Positions 1-6,989 of a DNA stretch of 15,159 bases are shown piece after piece. Position 1 is the stretch's first letter; every line of letters starts with the position of its first letter. This DNA comes from an uncultured Christensenella sp. (GTDB lineage: Bacteria > Bacillota > Clostridia > Christensenellales > UBA1242). The notes under the pieces were generated by a model. It made no database searches. It worked only from the letters and a program-made list of their open reading frames with translations, and was not told the DNA's origin. Position numbers and translations under genes: made by a program. The stretch lies in contig CAOKRZ010000015.1 of NCBI GenBank assembly GCA_948471335.1, positions 1 through 15,159 of the forward strand, read 5' to 3'.

Positions 1-446
1 TCAAAACTTCCACCAGTTTCGCCCAAGATTGATGCAATATTTACAATGCTGCCATGTTTACATTTGCACATATGTTTAAGTGCTTCGCGATTTGAAAGCA
101 TTGTGCCTCTTAAATTTGAATTTAGTATGTAGTCAATTTCTTTTGTTGTTGTATCAATAAACATCTTTTGCTTTAATGCTGCGCCTGCGCAGTGTACGAC
201 TGCAGAGATGATGTCAAACTTTTTGAAAGCTTGGTTGTAAAAATCTATGATCGATGTTTCGTCTTCAAGAGAATAGTCAAGCGTCAAGCTTTCCACTTCC
301 AAAGCTTTTATTTCTTTTTCAAGTTCATCGACAGGGGAAAGGTGTTTTGCGATGGCAACGTTATATCCGTTGCGCGCAAAAAGAAGGGCGGTTTCTCTGC
401 CGATCCCGCTGCTTGCGCCTGTTATGATTGCTGTTTTTCTTAACAT
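1..446 (-). CDS. Short-chain dehydrogenase/reductase (SDR), 3' end missing
   Basis: The N-terminal 148 residues of a classical SDR are encoded; the gene runs off the left edge. The protein opens MLRKTAIITGASSGIGRETA, whose TGxxxGIG motif (residues 9-16) binds the NAD(P) pyrophosphate. An HCAGA stretch replaces the usual NNAG, an NSNL motif follows, and the IVNIAS segment near the cut should carry the catalytic Ser. The YxxxK part lies outside the window. The ATG at 446-444 has an AGGAGT ribosome site (456-461) and lies one base after the stop of the DegV gene, so the two form an operon. FabG-like proteins and the elongation factor P 5-aminopentanone reductase (YmfI type) belong to this fold; the substrate cannot be chosen from this fragment. 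Confidence 0.9.
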   Translation of the reverse strand, partial: MLRKTAIITGASSGIGRETALLFARNGYNVAIAKHLSPVDELEKEIKALEVESLTLDYSLEDETSIIDFYNQAFKKFDIISAVVHCAGAALKQKMFIDTTTKEIDYILNSNLRGTMLSNREALKHMCKCKHGSIVNIASILGETGGSF

Positions 447-1258
447 ATCCAAGCCACTCCTATTGCTGGCCCAATGTGAGAAGCGACAACTGGGCCGATT
501 TCGCCCTCAAATGTTGGGACGTTAAATTTGCCTTTGATGCTGGTTTTTAAAAGCTCAAAAAATTTGCTGTTTGCAATGTGGATCACAAAAAGTTTTTTGA
601 TGTTTTGGGGGATCATCGCAACAATGTCGTGAATTGCTTTATTGATGCCAATTGTTTTCTTTTCACAGCCGAGGACGCCTTTTTTAAACATCAAAATTGG
701 TTTAAGTTGTAAAAGTGTGCCGATTGTTGCGCTGACCTTTCCAATTCTGCCACCACGCGCAAGATATTCAAGCGAATCTGGGACAAAGCAGATCGAGCTG
801 TTTTCTTGCAAAGAAGAAATATGTTTTTCAATTTCTTCGCGGGAATAACCTTCCTTAATTTTTTCTATGGTTTCCATGACATAGCCCCATGTTGTTTGGC
901 ATGCGCTTTTTGAATCGATGATTGTGATCTTGCTTGGATCTTTGCATTGCTCTCTTGCGAGATTTGCAACAGAGTTTGTGCCAGAAAGACTTGCAGAAAT
1001 TGTGAAAACGACTGCTTCGTCGCCATTTTTTATTATTTCATTGTATGCGTTTGTGAAATCGAGAAGTGAAGGCTGGCTTGTTTTTGGAAACATTTTGCTT
1101 TTTGTGAATTTTTCAAAAAAAGAATTGTAGCTTCCAGGCAGACCTTCGTCAAATTCTTCTTCGTCAAAAAGGACGCGAAGAGGAATAACTTTGATATCAT
1201 TTTCAAGCAAATACTCCTTTGGAATATATGCTGTTGAATCGGTTATAATTTTAATCAT
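440..1258 (-). CDS. DegV family fatty-acid-binding protein
   Basis: The 272-residue product has the full DegV signature: TDSTA near residue 6, TSQPS at 60-64, SASLSGT at 88-94, an EYLARGGRI segment, LKPIL, and a C-terminal GPVVASHIGPAIG. DegV/FakB proteins bind a single fatty acid, with the carboxylate held by the TSQPS Thr and the SGT Ser, and present it to the fatty acid kinase FakA for phosphorylation before entry into phospholipid synthesis. The length is normal for the family. The start is supported by AAGGAGC at 1264-1270 and a sigma-A promoter at 1283-1310. The SDR gene starts one base downstream, which fits a lipid-related operon but does not prove it. No FakA gene is in view, so role as a FakB is inferred from the family. 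Confidence 0.93.
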   Translation of the reverse strand: MIKIITDSTAYIPKEYLLENDIKVIPLRVLFDEEEFDEGLPGSYNSFFEKFTKSKMFPKTSQPSLLDFTNAYNEIIKNGDEAVVFTISASLSGTNSVANLAREQCKDPSKITIIDSKSACQTTWGYVMETIEKIKEGYSREEIEKHISSLQENSSICFVPDSLEYLARGGRIGKVSATIGTLLQLKPILMFKKGVLGCEKKTIGINKAIHDIVAMIPQNIKKLFVIHIANSKFFELLKTSIKGKFNVPTFEGEIGPVVASHIGPAIGVAWIC

Positions 1259-1282
1259 AAAAAGCTCCTTAAATTTAGTTTA

Positions 1283-1310
1283 AGTATAACACACTTTTAA
1301 TTTTATTCAA
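1283..1310 (-). promoter_or_regulatory. Sigma-A promoter of degV-SDR operon
   Basis: On the minus strand, TTGAAT (1310-1305) and TATACT (1288-1283) are separated by 16 bases and lie just upstream of the AAGGAG site of the DegV gene. It is divergent from the promoter at 1370-1398. Confidence 0.7.
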
Positions 1311-1369
1311 AGTTTTTTGAATGTATTTGCACTCTTTCAATTATTTAATTTTTTTTCGTCTTATTTTTT

Positions 1370-1398
1370 TTGACAATATTTTTTATAAATGTTAGAAT
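1370..1398 (+). promoter_or_regulatory. Strong sigma-A promoter of nucleoside hydrolase fusion gene
   Basis: TTGACA (1370-1375), a 17-base spacer and TAGAAT (1393-1398) make a near-consensus sigma-A promoter. Transcription should start near 1405, only about 13 bases before the ATG at 1418. A TTG at 1370 that could extend the reading frame is the -35 box itself and so cannot be the translation start. Confidence 0.85.
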
Positions 1399-1417
1399 AT
1401 CTTCAGTTGGGGGAATT

Positions 1418-2824
1418 ATGCCATCTAAGATTAATTTGATTATAGATACTGATATGGGCAGAGATGTTGATGATTCTTTTGCTTTGAGTTATGCTTTTGC
1501 GAATAAGGAAAAGTTTAACATTGAGGCAATCACAATCTCTCCGTTTAAAGATCAAAAAAGACATATTACAGCGAAAGACAGCATTATTGAAGGCGCACTT
1601 GAAGCGACGAGAACTATGCGCTATTTAGGCGAAAAGAAAAGTGACAAAGTTTTCAAAGGCAGCGAAGGTTTTGTTTCAAATTTATATAACAAGTTAACTC
1701 CAGCTGTTGAAAGAATTATTGAACTTGGGAAGAAGAAAAACATTTCTATTGCTTGTCTTGGGCCGTTGACAAACATTGCTATTGCTATTATGAAAGCGCC
1801 TGAAATTGTTAAGAATCTTGATATTGTGTGGCTTGGAACAAGACATCTTTTTTATGATGAATTTGATGATACAAATTACTGCGGGGACAAAAAGGCTTTT
1901 GAAGAAGTTTTGAAAAGCGGCGTGAAAATGACAATCATTCCTTCTTACATTGGTAAGTATATTGTTACAAGTAAGTATGAATTTGAAAGAAATGTTGCTG
2001 TCAACGACATTGGAAGATATCTTCTTAGAAAGATTAAGTCAGAAATTTTTAATCCGGAAGATCTTGGAATAAAAACACTTTATGATATAGCGCCAATTGC
2101 TTATCTCGTTGAGCCTAAATGGTTTAAGGCAAAACAAGTTTCAGTGAACAGATTGTTTAAAGAGCAAACAAAAGTTTCAATGGGCATGCTTGTAAACTAT
2201 ATTTATGACATGGTTGGAAATCAATATGTTTGGAGAGACTTTGTGAAAAAAGTCACAAAGTTTGGCAATGAAATAACTCCTGCAAGCACTTTCTTCATTT
2301 CTGACACTCACATCGGGCAAATGACAGGATATAAGCTTGACAGAACACCATTTGATAGCTTTGAAGAATATGACTCTGAAATTATCGCAAGATGGAACAA
2401 AACAGTTTCTGACGATGACACTGTTTATCATCTTGGTGACTTTGGGGATTATGAGCAGGTTAAGAAACTTAAAGGCAAAATCATTCTTGTTTGCGGCAAC
2501 TATGAAAAAGGGGATATGGGCAGAAACTTTGCTAAGTTCAGAGAAAAGCTTATCTCTCTTGGTTTTAGTGACGTCATTAAGGACGGAATGTTTTTAAAGG
2601 AAAAAATTGGCAATAGTGAAGTTTATTTGACTCACAAGCCAACTGATTGCAAAAAAGGCTGTATGAACCTTTATGGACACGTCCATAACCTTAAACCTTT
2701 AAAGAAGAACGGTTTTAACGTGTGTGTAACTTATCATGATTTCACGCCAGTTTCGCTTCTGGATGTGACAAAATATGTTGATTTTATCAAGAATTATAGT
2801 GATGAAGACTGTTTTGAAGACTAA
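1418..2824 (+). CDS. Nucleoside hydrolase - metallophosphoesterase fusion
   Basis: A 468-residue protein with two enzyme domains in one frame. Residues 1 to about 275 resemble inosine/uridine-preferring nucleoside hydrolases: DTDMGRDVDD at 10-19 (the calcium-binding Asp cluster), GPLTNIA at 115-121, a DTNYCGD loop near 151-157, and LYDIAPIA near 221-228 matching the last Asp ligand. Such enzymes split the N-glycosidic bond of ribonucleosides. Residues from about 290 to 468 are a calcineurin-like phosphoesterase: SDTHIG (295-300), GDFGD (340-344), GNYE (360-363), THKP (405-408) and GHVH (420-423). All expected metal ligands (D296, H298, D341, N361, H406, H421, H423) are present, but the usual His of GNH[D/E] is Tyr362. 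The ATG at 1418 is preceded by GGGGG (1409-1413). Together the halves suggest salvage or turnover of nucleosides and nucleotides; substrates are unknown. Confidence 0.88.
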   Translation: MPSKINLIIDTDMGRDVDDSFALSYAFANKEKFNIEAITISPFKDQKRHITAKDSIIEGALEATRTMRYLGEKKSDKVFKGSEGFVSNLYNKLTPAVERIIELGKKKNISIACLGPLTNIAIAIMKAPEIVKNLDIVWLGTRHLFYDEFDDTNYCGDKKAFEEVLKSGVKMTIIPSYIGKYIVTSKYEFERNVAVNDIGRYLLRKIKSEIFNPEDLGIKTLYDIAPIAYLVEPKWFKAKQVSVNRLFKEQTKVSMGMLVNYIYDMVGNQYVWRDFVKKVTKFGNEITPASTFFISDTHIGQMTGYKLDRTPFDSFEEYDSEIIARWNKTVSDDDTVYHLGDFGDYEQVKKLKGKIILVCGNYEKGDMGRNFAKFREKLISLGFSDVIKDGMFLKEKIGNSEVYLTHKPTDCKKGCMNLYGHVHNLKPLKKNGFNVCVTYHDFTPVSLLDVTKYVDFIKNYSDEDCFED

Positions 2825-2912
2825 AAAAAGTCAACTTGAGTGAAAAAAGAAAATATTATGATTATGGGGAATTAAAAAATATATAATTTTTATAAAAATT
2901 GCTTAATTTCCC

Positions 2913-2941
2913 TTGACATATTTTGAGATTTATTATAAAAT
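2913..2941 (+). promoter_or_regulatory. Sigma-A promoter of tRNA operon
   Basis: TTGACA (2913-2918), 17 bases, then TAAAAT (2936-2941), 20 bases before the first tRNA. The spacing and consensus match a strong housekeeping promoter, as expected for tRNA transcription. Confidence 0.75.
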
Positions 2942-2961
2942 ATCCAAGCAAACATGTTTGG

Positions 2962-3037
2962 CGGGGTGTGGCTCAGTTGGTAGAGCGCGTGGTTTGGGAC
3001 CATGAGGTCGGGGGTTCGAGACCCTCCACCCCGACCA
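2962..3037 (+). tRNA. tRNA-Pro (anticodon TGG)
   Basis: The cloverleaf closes fully: acceptor CGGGGTG/CACCCCG, D arm GCTC/GAGC, anticodon stem CGTGG/CCATG with loop TTTGGGA (anticodon TGG at 2995-2997), T arm with TTCGAGA, discriminator A and an encoded CCA (3035-3037). First gene of the cluster. Confidence 0.96.
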
Positions 3038-3056
3038 TCCAAATTTTGTTTGCTGT

Positions 3057-3133
3057 GGGCCTTTAGCTCAGTTGGTTAGAGCAACCGGCTCATAACCGGT
3101 CGGTCCGGGGTTCGAGTCCCTGAAGGCCCACCA
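3057..3133 (+). tRNA. tRNA with CAT anticodon (elongator Met or Ile2)
   Basis: Acceptor GGGCCTT/AAGGCCC, D arm GCTC/GAGC, anticodon stem ACCGG/CCGGT with loop CTCATAA, T loop TTCGAGT, discriminator A, encoded CCA (3131-3133). It is not the initiator, which in bacteria has an unpaired first base and three G-C pairs at the bottom of the anticodon stem. The acceptor resembles Bacillota tRNA-Ile2, whose C34 is changed to lysidine by TilS, at least as well as elongator tRNA-Met, so identity is left open. Confidence 0.93.
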
Positions 3134-3165
3134 CATTGCTTTTTAAGCATTGCCATATTAATTAT

Positions 3166-3242
3166 GGCTCGGTAGTTCAGTTGGTTAGAACGCCAGCCTG
3201 TCACGCTGGAGGTCGTGGGTTCGAGCCCCATTCGAGTCGCCA
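3166..3242 (+). tRNA. tRNA-Asp (anticodon GTC)
   Basis: Acceptor GGCTCGG/TCGAGTC with two G-T pairs, D arm GTTC/GAAC, anticodon stem CCAGC/GCTGG with loop CTGTCAC (anticodon GTC), T loop TTCGAGC, discriminator G as is typical for Asp, encoded CCA at 3240-3242. Confidence 0.95.
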
Positions 3243-3425
3243 TTAAAGATAAATAGAGTCAAAACTGTTTATCGATCCTTAACTCTTAATGAGTGAAAAA
3301 GAAAAGCCCGCAAGGGCAAAGCTCATCAAAATGCGTGCCATTTTGATGAAAATGAGCAAAAAAACGAAAAGTGCAGATGCGTTTCGAAAGCGAAAAGCAA
3401 AGCAATCAGTTTTATTTGCGAATAT
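3243..3425 (+). other. Structured spacer inside the tRNA cluster
   Basis: This 183-base stretch holds no tRNA or convincing reading frame. It does contain local structures: ACTC-TTAAT-GAGT near 3280; a GCCC-GCAA-GGGC hairpin with a GNRA tetraloop at 3306-3317; and a perfect 10-bp hairpin CATCAAAATG/CATTTTGATG at 3324-3348 with a 5-base loop. GCTCAT (3321-3326) and ATGAGC (3352-3357) could pair as an alternative. None is followed by a clear T run, so processing signals, a small RNA or a decayed insertion are more likely than a terminator. Confidence 0.5.
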
Positions 3426-3501
3426 GCCCTGATAGCTCAGTCGGTAGAGCAAAGGACTGAAAATCCTTGTGTCGGTGGTTCGATTCCACCTTAGGGCACC
3501 A
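3426..3501 (+). tRNA. tRNA-Phe (anticodon GAA)
   Basis: Acceptor GCCCTGA/TTAGGGC (one G-T pair), D arm GCTC/GAGC, anticodon stem AAGGA/TCCTT with loop CTGAAAA (anticodon GAA), T arm GGTGG/CCACC with TTCGATT, discriminator A, CCA encoded at 3499-3501. Its last 25 bases are repeated downstream at 3545-3569. Confidence 0.96.
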
Positions 3502-3569
3502 AAGTGATCCTAATGGATCGAACCTCAAATCTCTTGAAAGTGAGGGTTCGATTCCACCTTAGGGCACCA
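3477..3569 (+). repeat. Duplicated 3' end of tRNA-Phe (25-bp direct repeat)
   Basis: The 25 bases at 3477-3501 (the 3' side of the tRNA-Phe T arm, acceptor strand and CCA) recur exactly at 3545-3569, 68 bases downstream. The 43 bases between hold a GATCC/GGATC hairpin (3506-3519) and an AACCTCA/TGAGG(G)TT pairing. The second copy is not a tRNA: its T stem would be GAGGG against CCACC and there is no D or anticodon arm. Such duplications of tRNA 3' ends are the usual scar of site-specific integration, but slippage could also make one. Confidence 0.85.
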
Positions 3570-3570
3570 T

Positions 3571-3645
3571 GCTGGTGTGGCTCAATGGTAGAGCAGCTGA
3601 CTTGTAATCAGCAGGTTGAAGGTTCGATTCCTTTCACCAGCTCCA
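3571..3645 (+). tRNA. tRNA-Thr (anticodon TGT)
   Basis: Acceptor GCTGGTG/CACCAGC, D arm GCTC/GAGC, anticodon stem GCTGA/TCAGC with loop CTTGTAA (anticodon TGT), T loop TTCGATT, discriminator T as expected for Thr, encoded CCA at 3643-3645. Confidence 0.95.
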
Positions 3646-3649
3646 ACTT

Positions 3650-3670
3650 TAGCACCTTAAAAAGGTGCTA
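3650..3670 (+). terminator. Hairpin between tRNA-Thr and tRNA-Tyr, terminator-like
   Basis: TAGCACCTT and AAGGTGCTA pair over 9 bp around an AAA loop. The following bases are AAAATTTTAT rather than a clean T run, so it may be a leaky terminator or a processing site between two tRNAs. Confidence 0.4.
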
Positions 3671-3680
3671 AAAATTTTAT

Positions 3681-3765
3681 GGGCAGATTGCAGAGCGGCC
3701 AAATGCAACGGACTGTAAATCCGTCGACTACGTCTTCGGTGGTTCGAATCCACCTCTGCCCACCA
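3681..3765 (+). tRNA. tRNA-Tyr (anticodon GTA)
   Basis: An 85-base class II tRNA: acceptor GGGCAGA/TCTGCCC, anticodon stem ACGGA/TCCGT with loop CTGTAAA (anticodon GTA), a long variable arm around CGACTACGTCTTCGG, T loop TTCGAAT, discriminator A, CCA at 3763-3765. Last gene of the tRNA operon. Confidence 0.95.
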
Positions 3766-3770
3766 AGTTT

Positions 3771-3800
3771 AAGCACCATTTGAATGGTGTTTTTGTTTTT
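3771..3800 (+). terminator. Rho-independent terminator of tRNA operon
   Basis: CACCAT and ATGGTG pair around TTGA, with flanking AA/TT extension, followed directly by TTTTTGTTTTTT. It closes the tRNA operon. Confidence 0.85.
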
Positions 3801-3878
3801 TATGAGTCTCATTTGAAACATTATTTTGCTTTACTTCCAATTTCACTTCCGCAATAAAAGGATGAGTTATTCAAAAAA

Positions 3879-3893
3879 AAGGAGAATAAAATA
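3879..3893 (+). promoter_or_regulatory. Ribosome site and ATA start of the HD-domain gene
   Basis: AAGGAG at 3879-3884 is followed six bases later by ATA at 3891. The reading frame is open upstream only to TAA at 3855-3857 and has no ATG, GTG or TTG until TTG at 3978, which lies inside the conserved domain. ATA is therefore the best-placed initiation codon. Confidence 0.65.
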
Positions 3894-4523
3894 AAGTTCG
3901 ATAAATATATCAAAGTTGCAAAAGCAATTTATAAAAACGAGCCTTCAGGGCATGATTTTTCTCATATAAAAAATGTCTTGAAATTTGCTCGCAGCATTTT
4001 AAGAGAAGAGGGCGGAGATGAATTTGTCGTGATTGTTGCAACTCTTTTTCATGACATTCATCGTTTTATGTCAAACGAGCAAAACAAGTTCATTTCAGGT
4101 GAAGAGTCAATGCCGAGGGTTAGAGAAATTTTGAAGCAGTTTGATATTGAAAAAGAAGCGTTAGATAAAATTCTATATTTGATTCAAGAGCATGATAATA
4201 AATTGAAAAAAGAAGAAATTCCGCTTGAACTTAAAATTTTGCAAGATGCAGATACCCTCGACGCTGTTGGTAAAAGAGGGCTGAAAAGATCGCTGAAATA
4301 TTGTAAAAACAAAAATTTCCCAGTTTATAACAAAGCTTTTGATTTGAATTGCGCGGAATATATTCCTGATGTCAATCCTATTTCTACAACGCATTATGTT
4401 TATAGAACAATGATACCGAAAGCTGAGAATATGAAAACAACTGCAGGGAAGAAAATCGCGGCAAAGAAGATTGATGTGCTTCGCAAGTTTGTTGAGAATA
4501 ATTTGAAAAAGCAATTAAAATGA
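3891..4523 (+). CDS. HD-domain phosphohydrolase, probable ATA start
   Basis: Read from the ATA at 3891 the protein is 210 residues. HD-superfamily metal ligands are seen in order: GHDFSH (H21/H25), LFHDIH (H54-D55), QEHD (H101) and LQDADTLDAVG (D119-D121 region), matching YedJ-type HD phosphohydrolases that act on small phosphorylated metabolites. Starting at the first conventional codon (TTG 3978) would remove GHDFSHIKNV, including the first His, so that start would give a crippled enzyme. The AAGGAG site is ideally placed for ATA. A candidate promoter, TTGAAA at 3813-3818 with a poor -10, is weak. The stop TGA (4521-4523) overlaps an ATG of the next frame, but the serine hydrolase has a better start further on. 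Substrate unknown. Confidence 0.85.
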   Translation: MKFDKYIKVAKAIYKNEPSGHDFSHIKNVLKFARSILREEGGDEFVVIVATLFHDIHRFMSNEQNKFISGEESMPRVREILKQFDIEKEALDKILYLIQEHDNKLKKEEIPLELKILQDADTLDAVGKRGLKRSLKYCKNKNFPVYNKAFDLNCAEYIPDVNPISTTHYVYRTMIPKAENMKTTAGKKIAAKKIDVLRKFVENNLKKQLK

Positions 4524-4609
4524 AGCTTTCCCTATTTCACTTGATTATCATTTTGTGTTTTTTAGGTAAGTATGGTAACATTGTTATAAGCTGTGTAAGG
4601 AGAAATATA

Positions 4610-5203
4610 ATGATAAATACTGTCATATTTATTTGTGGGCTAGGCGGTGATGCTGGCATGACGTATGCAGAAAATTTAAAGGCTTATTGTGAAAATAGGG
4701 GGCTTAAATTTTATGCACCTCATATGCCATCATTTGAAGACGGAATAACTTACGAAAAATATAAAAAATCATTTGAAAAACTTATTAAAGATGAAAATAT
4801 TAAAAACTTTGAAAAAGTTTTAATTATAGGTCAATCTGCAGGGACAAATTTTACTGTTAAATACTGCGCAAATAATTCATTGAATATTGGAGGCTATATT
4901 AGTTGTGCGGGATTTGCAAAATGTGCAGATCAAAATATTTCAGATGAAACGAGAACGAAACTTTCAGTTTTAAAAACTTTTTATCCGACCAAAGCGGAAT
5001 TTGAAATGTTCAAAAATATGAAATTTAAAAAATATTCAATCTACGGCGGCAAAGATTGTCTCTTCACTGTGGACAATTTATCAATGTATGCTGAATTGAT
5101 AGGCGCTGAAAGGTTTTTTGATAAAAACGGGGTGCATGGGACTATTAGTGAGAATGTTAAGACTCATAAATTGTTGCATAAAGTGATTGAAGAAAAGTTT
5201 TGA
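4610..5203 (+). CDS. Small alpha/beta serine hydrolase (RBBP9/YdeN-like)
   Basis: A 197-residue cytosolic hydrolase. It opens MINTVIFICGLGGD, with the oxyanion-side loop after the first strand. The nucleophile elbow is GQSAG (S76, residues 74-78), the likely acid is D149 in YGGKDCLFT, and the likely base is H176 in NGVHGTIS, the order and spacing of RBBP9/YdeN-type hydrolases. Start choice: AAGGAG at 4597-4602 lies seven bases before ATG 4610. The frame stays open back to ATG 4520, which overlaps the previous stop, but that start has no ribosome site and would add a hydrophobic leader read through a promoter-like region (extended -10 TGTTATAAG, 4582-4590). The natural substrate is not predictable. 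Confidence 0.85.
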   Translation: MINTVIFICGLGGDAGMTYAENLKAYCENRGLKFYAPHMPSFEDGITYEKYKKSFEKLIKDENIKNFEKVLIIGQSAGTNFTVKYCANNSLNIGGYISCAGFAKCADQNISDETRTKLSVLKTFYPTKAEFEMFKNMKFKKYSIYGGKDCLFTVDNLSMYAELIGAERFFDKNGVHGTISENVKTHKLLHKVIEEKF

Positions 5204-5436
5204 TTTAATTCTAAAGCTTAAGACTTTTATTTGGCCTATTTAGTATTATGCTGTTCATACTAGCCGCAAGATGTTGGGTTTCAATTTATTATAAGTGTTT
5301 TTTTATGTTTTTCGTCTTAAGAGCGATTTTTTTCATTAAAATTCGACAAAGTTTGAAATATATTTGCTTTTGTTTGCATGTGCATGTGAAAATATGATAA
5401 AATACATTATCAGTCAATTGGAAAAAGGAGAGAAAA
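5204..5436 (+). promoter_or_regulatory. Intergenic region with likely promoter for the oxidoreductase operon
   Basis: No gene is seen. The right part has TTGCAT (5374-5379), an 18-base spacer and TAAAAT (5398-5403), a plausible sigma-A promoter ending 33 bases before the next start; GCATGT is repeated within the spacer. The left part holds only a weak stem (AAAG/CTTT near 5212) as a possible end for the hydrolase transcript. Confidence 0.5.
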
Positions 5437-6954
5437 ATGATAATCGCTTTTACTGGCATCACTGGCAATATGGGGCAATCGACACTTGCTGAAGTGGTGA
5501 AACTGGAAGGAGATCTTAAGTTTAGATTTTTGGTTCTTGAAAACGACAAACGAATAAAGAAGCTTTTAAAGAAATATAAAAAGTTCAAAAATAAATTTGA
5601 AGTTATTTATGGCAATATGAAAGACAAAGAGACTTGCCGCAAGTTTGTTGAAGGGGCTGACTATGTTGTAGGGCTTGCGGCTGTTATTCCGCCTCTTTCC
5701 GATCAGCATCCACAATGGGCAATTGATTGCAATCAAACTGGTGTTGACAACTTGGTTTCTGTCATTGAAGAACAAGAGAAGCAACCAAAATATATTCACA
5801 TTTCAACAGTTGCACTTTTTGGAAACCGCAATGAAAAACATATGTTTGCAAGAGTGGGAGATCCACTTCTTATAAGTCCATTTGATATATATTCTGCAAC
5901 AAAACTTAGAGGTGAGTTCAGAGTTCTTGAAAGCAAAATTAACACTTGGGCAGTTATTCGCCAAACAGCAATGCTTCACGGGAATATGCTGACTGACAAC
6001 ATGAACGATGGGCTTATGTTCCACACATGCTTTAATGCGCCATTAGAGTGGCTGACGGCTCATGATAGTGGAGTTTTGATTGCCAACATTTTAAAAGCAG
6101 ATATAAAGAAAGATCTTGGCAATAAGTTTTGGAAAAAAGTTTTCAATATTGGTGGCGGAAAGGAAAATTGCGTGACTGGGTATGAAACTTTGGACGCAGG
6201 GTTTAAGCTTATCGGCGGAAGCGTTAAAGACTTTTTCAAACCAAACAGCAGCGCAACAAGAAACTTCCATGGAGTGTGGTATTTTGATAGTGATGTTCTT
6301 GACAAAATGTTTAAATATCGTTCTCAGACAAATGACTATTTTTGGAAGGAATATCTGAGAAATCATTCATATTTTTCTTTGGCAAAAATCGTGCCAAAAG
6401 CACTCATAAGAAAGCTTGCAATTGAAAGGCTTTATAAAAATGAAAATTCTCCTAAATATTGGGTGAAAAAGAAAGATGAAGCAAAGAAGATTGCTTATTT
6501 TGGCAAAGACGAATATGAAAAAATCCCTGCAAAATGGAGTGAAGTTGACCTTCTTTGTGAAAAAGCTGGTTATGAAAAACTTAAGGATGCTAAGAAAGCT
6601 CCAACTCTTGAATACGGCTTTGATATTGACAAAGAGATAACTTTGAAAGATTGTCAAAACGTCGCAAAAATGCATGGCGGCAAGCTTATTTCTAAAAAGT
6701 TTGTTGACGTGTATACTGCGCTTGAATGGGAGACTCAAGACGGCGAAAGATTTTTTGCGCGTCCATTCACTGTTCTTGGTGCAGGGCACTGGATGAACAG
6801 CCTATACAAAGAAAATGTTTGGGAATTTGATAGACTTGCAAAGAAAGATAAACTTTTCGCTCAAGTTTGGTATGACTCTCATGATAAGGATGAGAATTAT
6901 AAATATTTCTTGGACGAAAACTTTGTTGCAAAAATTGAGAAATATGATAATTAA
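5437..6954 (+). CDS. NAD(P)-dependent extended SDR (epimerase-like) with C-terminal extension
   Basis: The 505-residue product starts with an extended-SDR fold: TGITGNMG (G7, G10, G13) for the dinucleotide, VVGLAAVIPP after the fourth strand, HISTVALFGN with S123/T124, and Y152-S-A-T-K156 as the catalytic YxxxK. It should use NAD(P) to modify a sugar-nucleotide-like or other hydroxylated substrate. Typical members have about 310-350 residues; here about 160 more follow, including IPAKWSEVDLLCEKAGYEKL, a Lys-rich stretch, and an aromatic segment with LGAGHWMNSLY. I do not recognise that domain. The ATG at 5437 has AAAAGGAG upstream. The flavodoxin-ferredoxin gene begins 35 bases after the stop with no terminator, so the pair is probably one transcript and the ferredoxin protein a candidate redox partner. 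Confidence 0.87.
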   Translation: MIIAFTGITGNMGQSTLAEVVKLEGDLKFRFLVLENDKRIKKLLKKYKKFKNKFEVIYGNMKDKETCRKFVEGADYVVGLAAVIPPLSDQHPQWAIDCNQTGVDNLVSVIEEQEKQPKYIHISTVALFGNRNEKHMFARVGDPLLISPFDIYSATKLRGEFRVLESKINTWAVIRQTAMLHGNMLTDNMNDGLMFHTCFNAPLEWLTAHDSGVLIANILKADIKKDLGNKFWKKVFNIGGGKENCVTGYETLDAGFKLIGGSVKDFFKPNSSATRNFHGVWYFDSDVLDKMFKYRSQTNDYFWKEYLRNHSYFSLAKIVPKALIRKLAIERLYKNENSPKYWVKKKDEAKKIAYFGKDEYEKIPAKWSEVDLLCEKAGYEKLKDAKKAPTLEYGFDIDKEITLKDCQNVAKMHGGKLISKKFVDVYTALEWETQDGERFFARPFTVLGAGHWMNSLYKENVWEFDRLAKKDKLFAQVWYDSHDKDENYKYFLDENFVAKIEKYDN

Positions 6955-6989
6955 TCTAAAAAGAAAATATAATTGTAAGAGGAAATATT

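Noticed and set aside
1370..1417. N-terminal extension of the nucleoside hydrolase from TTG 1370
   Set aside because: TTG 1370 is part of the TTGACA -35 box of a strong promoter; transcription starts downstream of it.
3502..3569. A second tRNA-Phe gene
   Set aside because: Only the 3' end matches; there is no D arm or anticodon arm and the T stem is broken.
4520..4609. Membrane leader on the serine hydrolase from ATG 4520
   Set aside because: No ribosome site at 4520, while ATG 4610 has AAGGAG at ideal distance and matches the family N-terminus.
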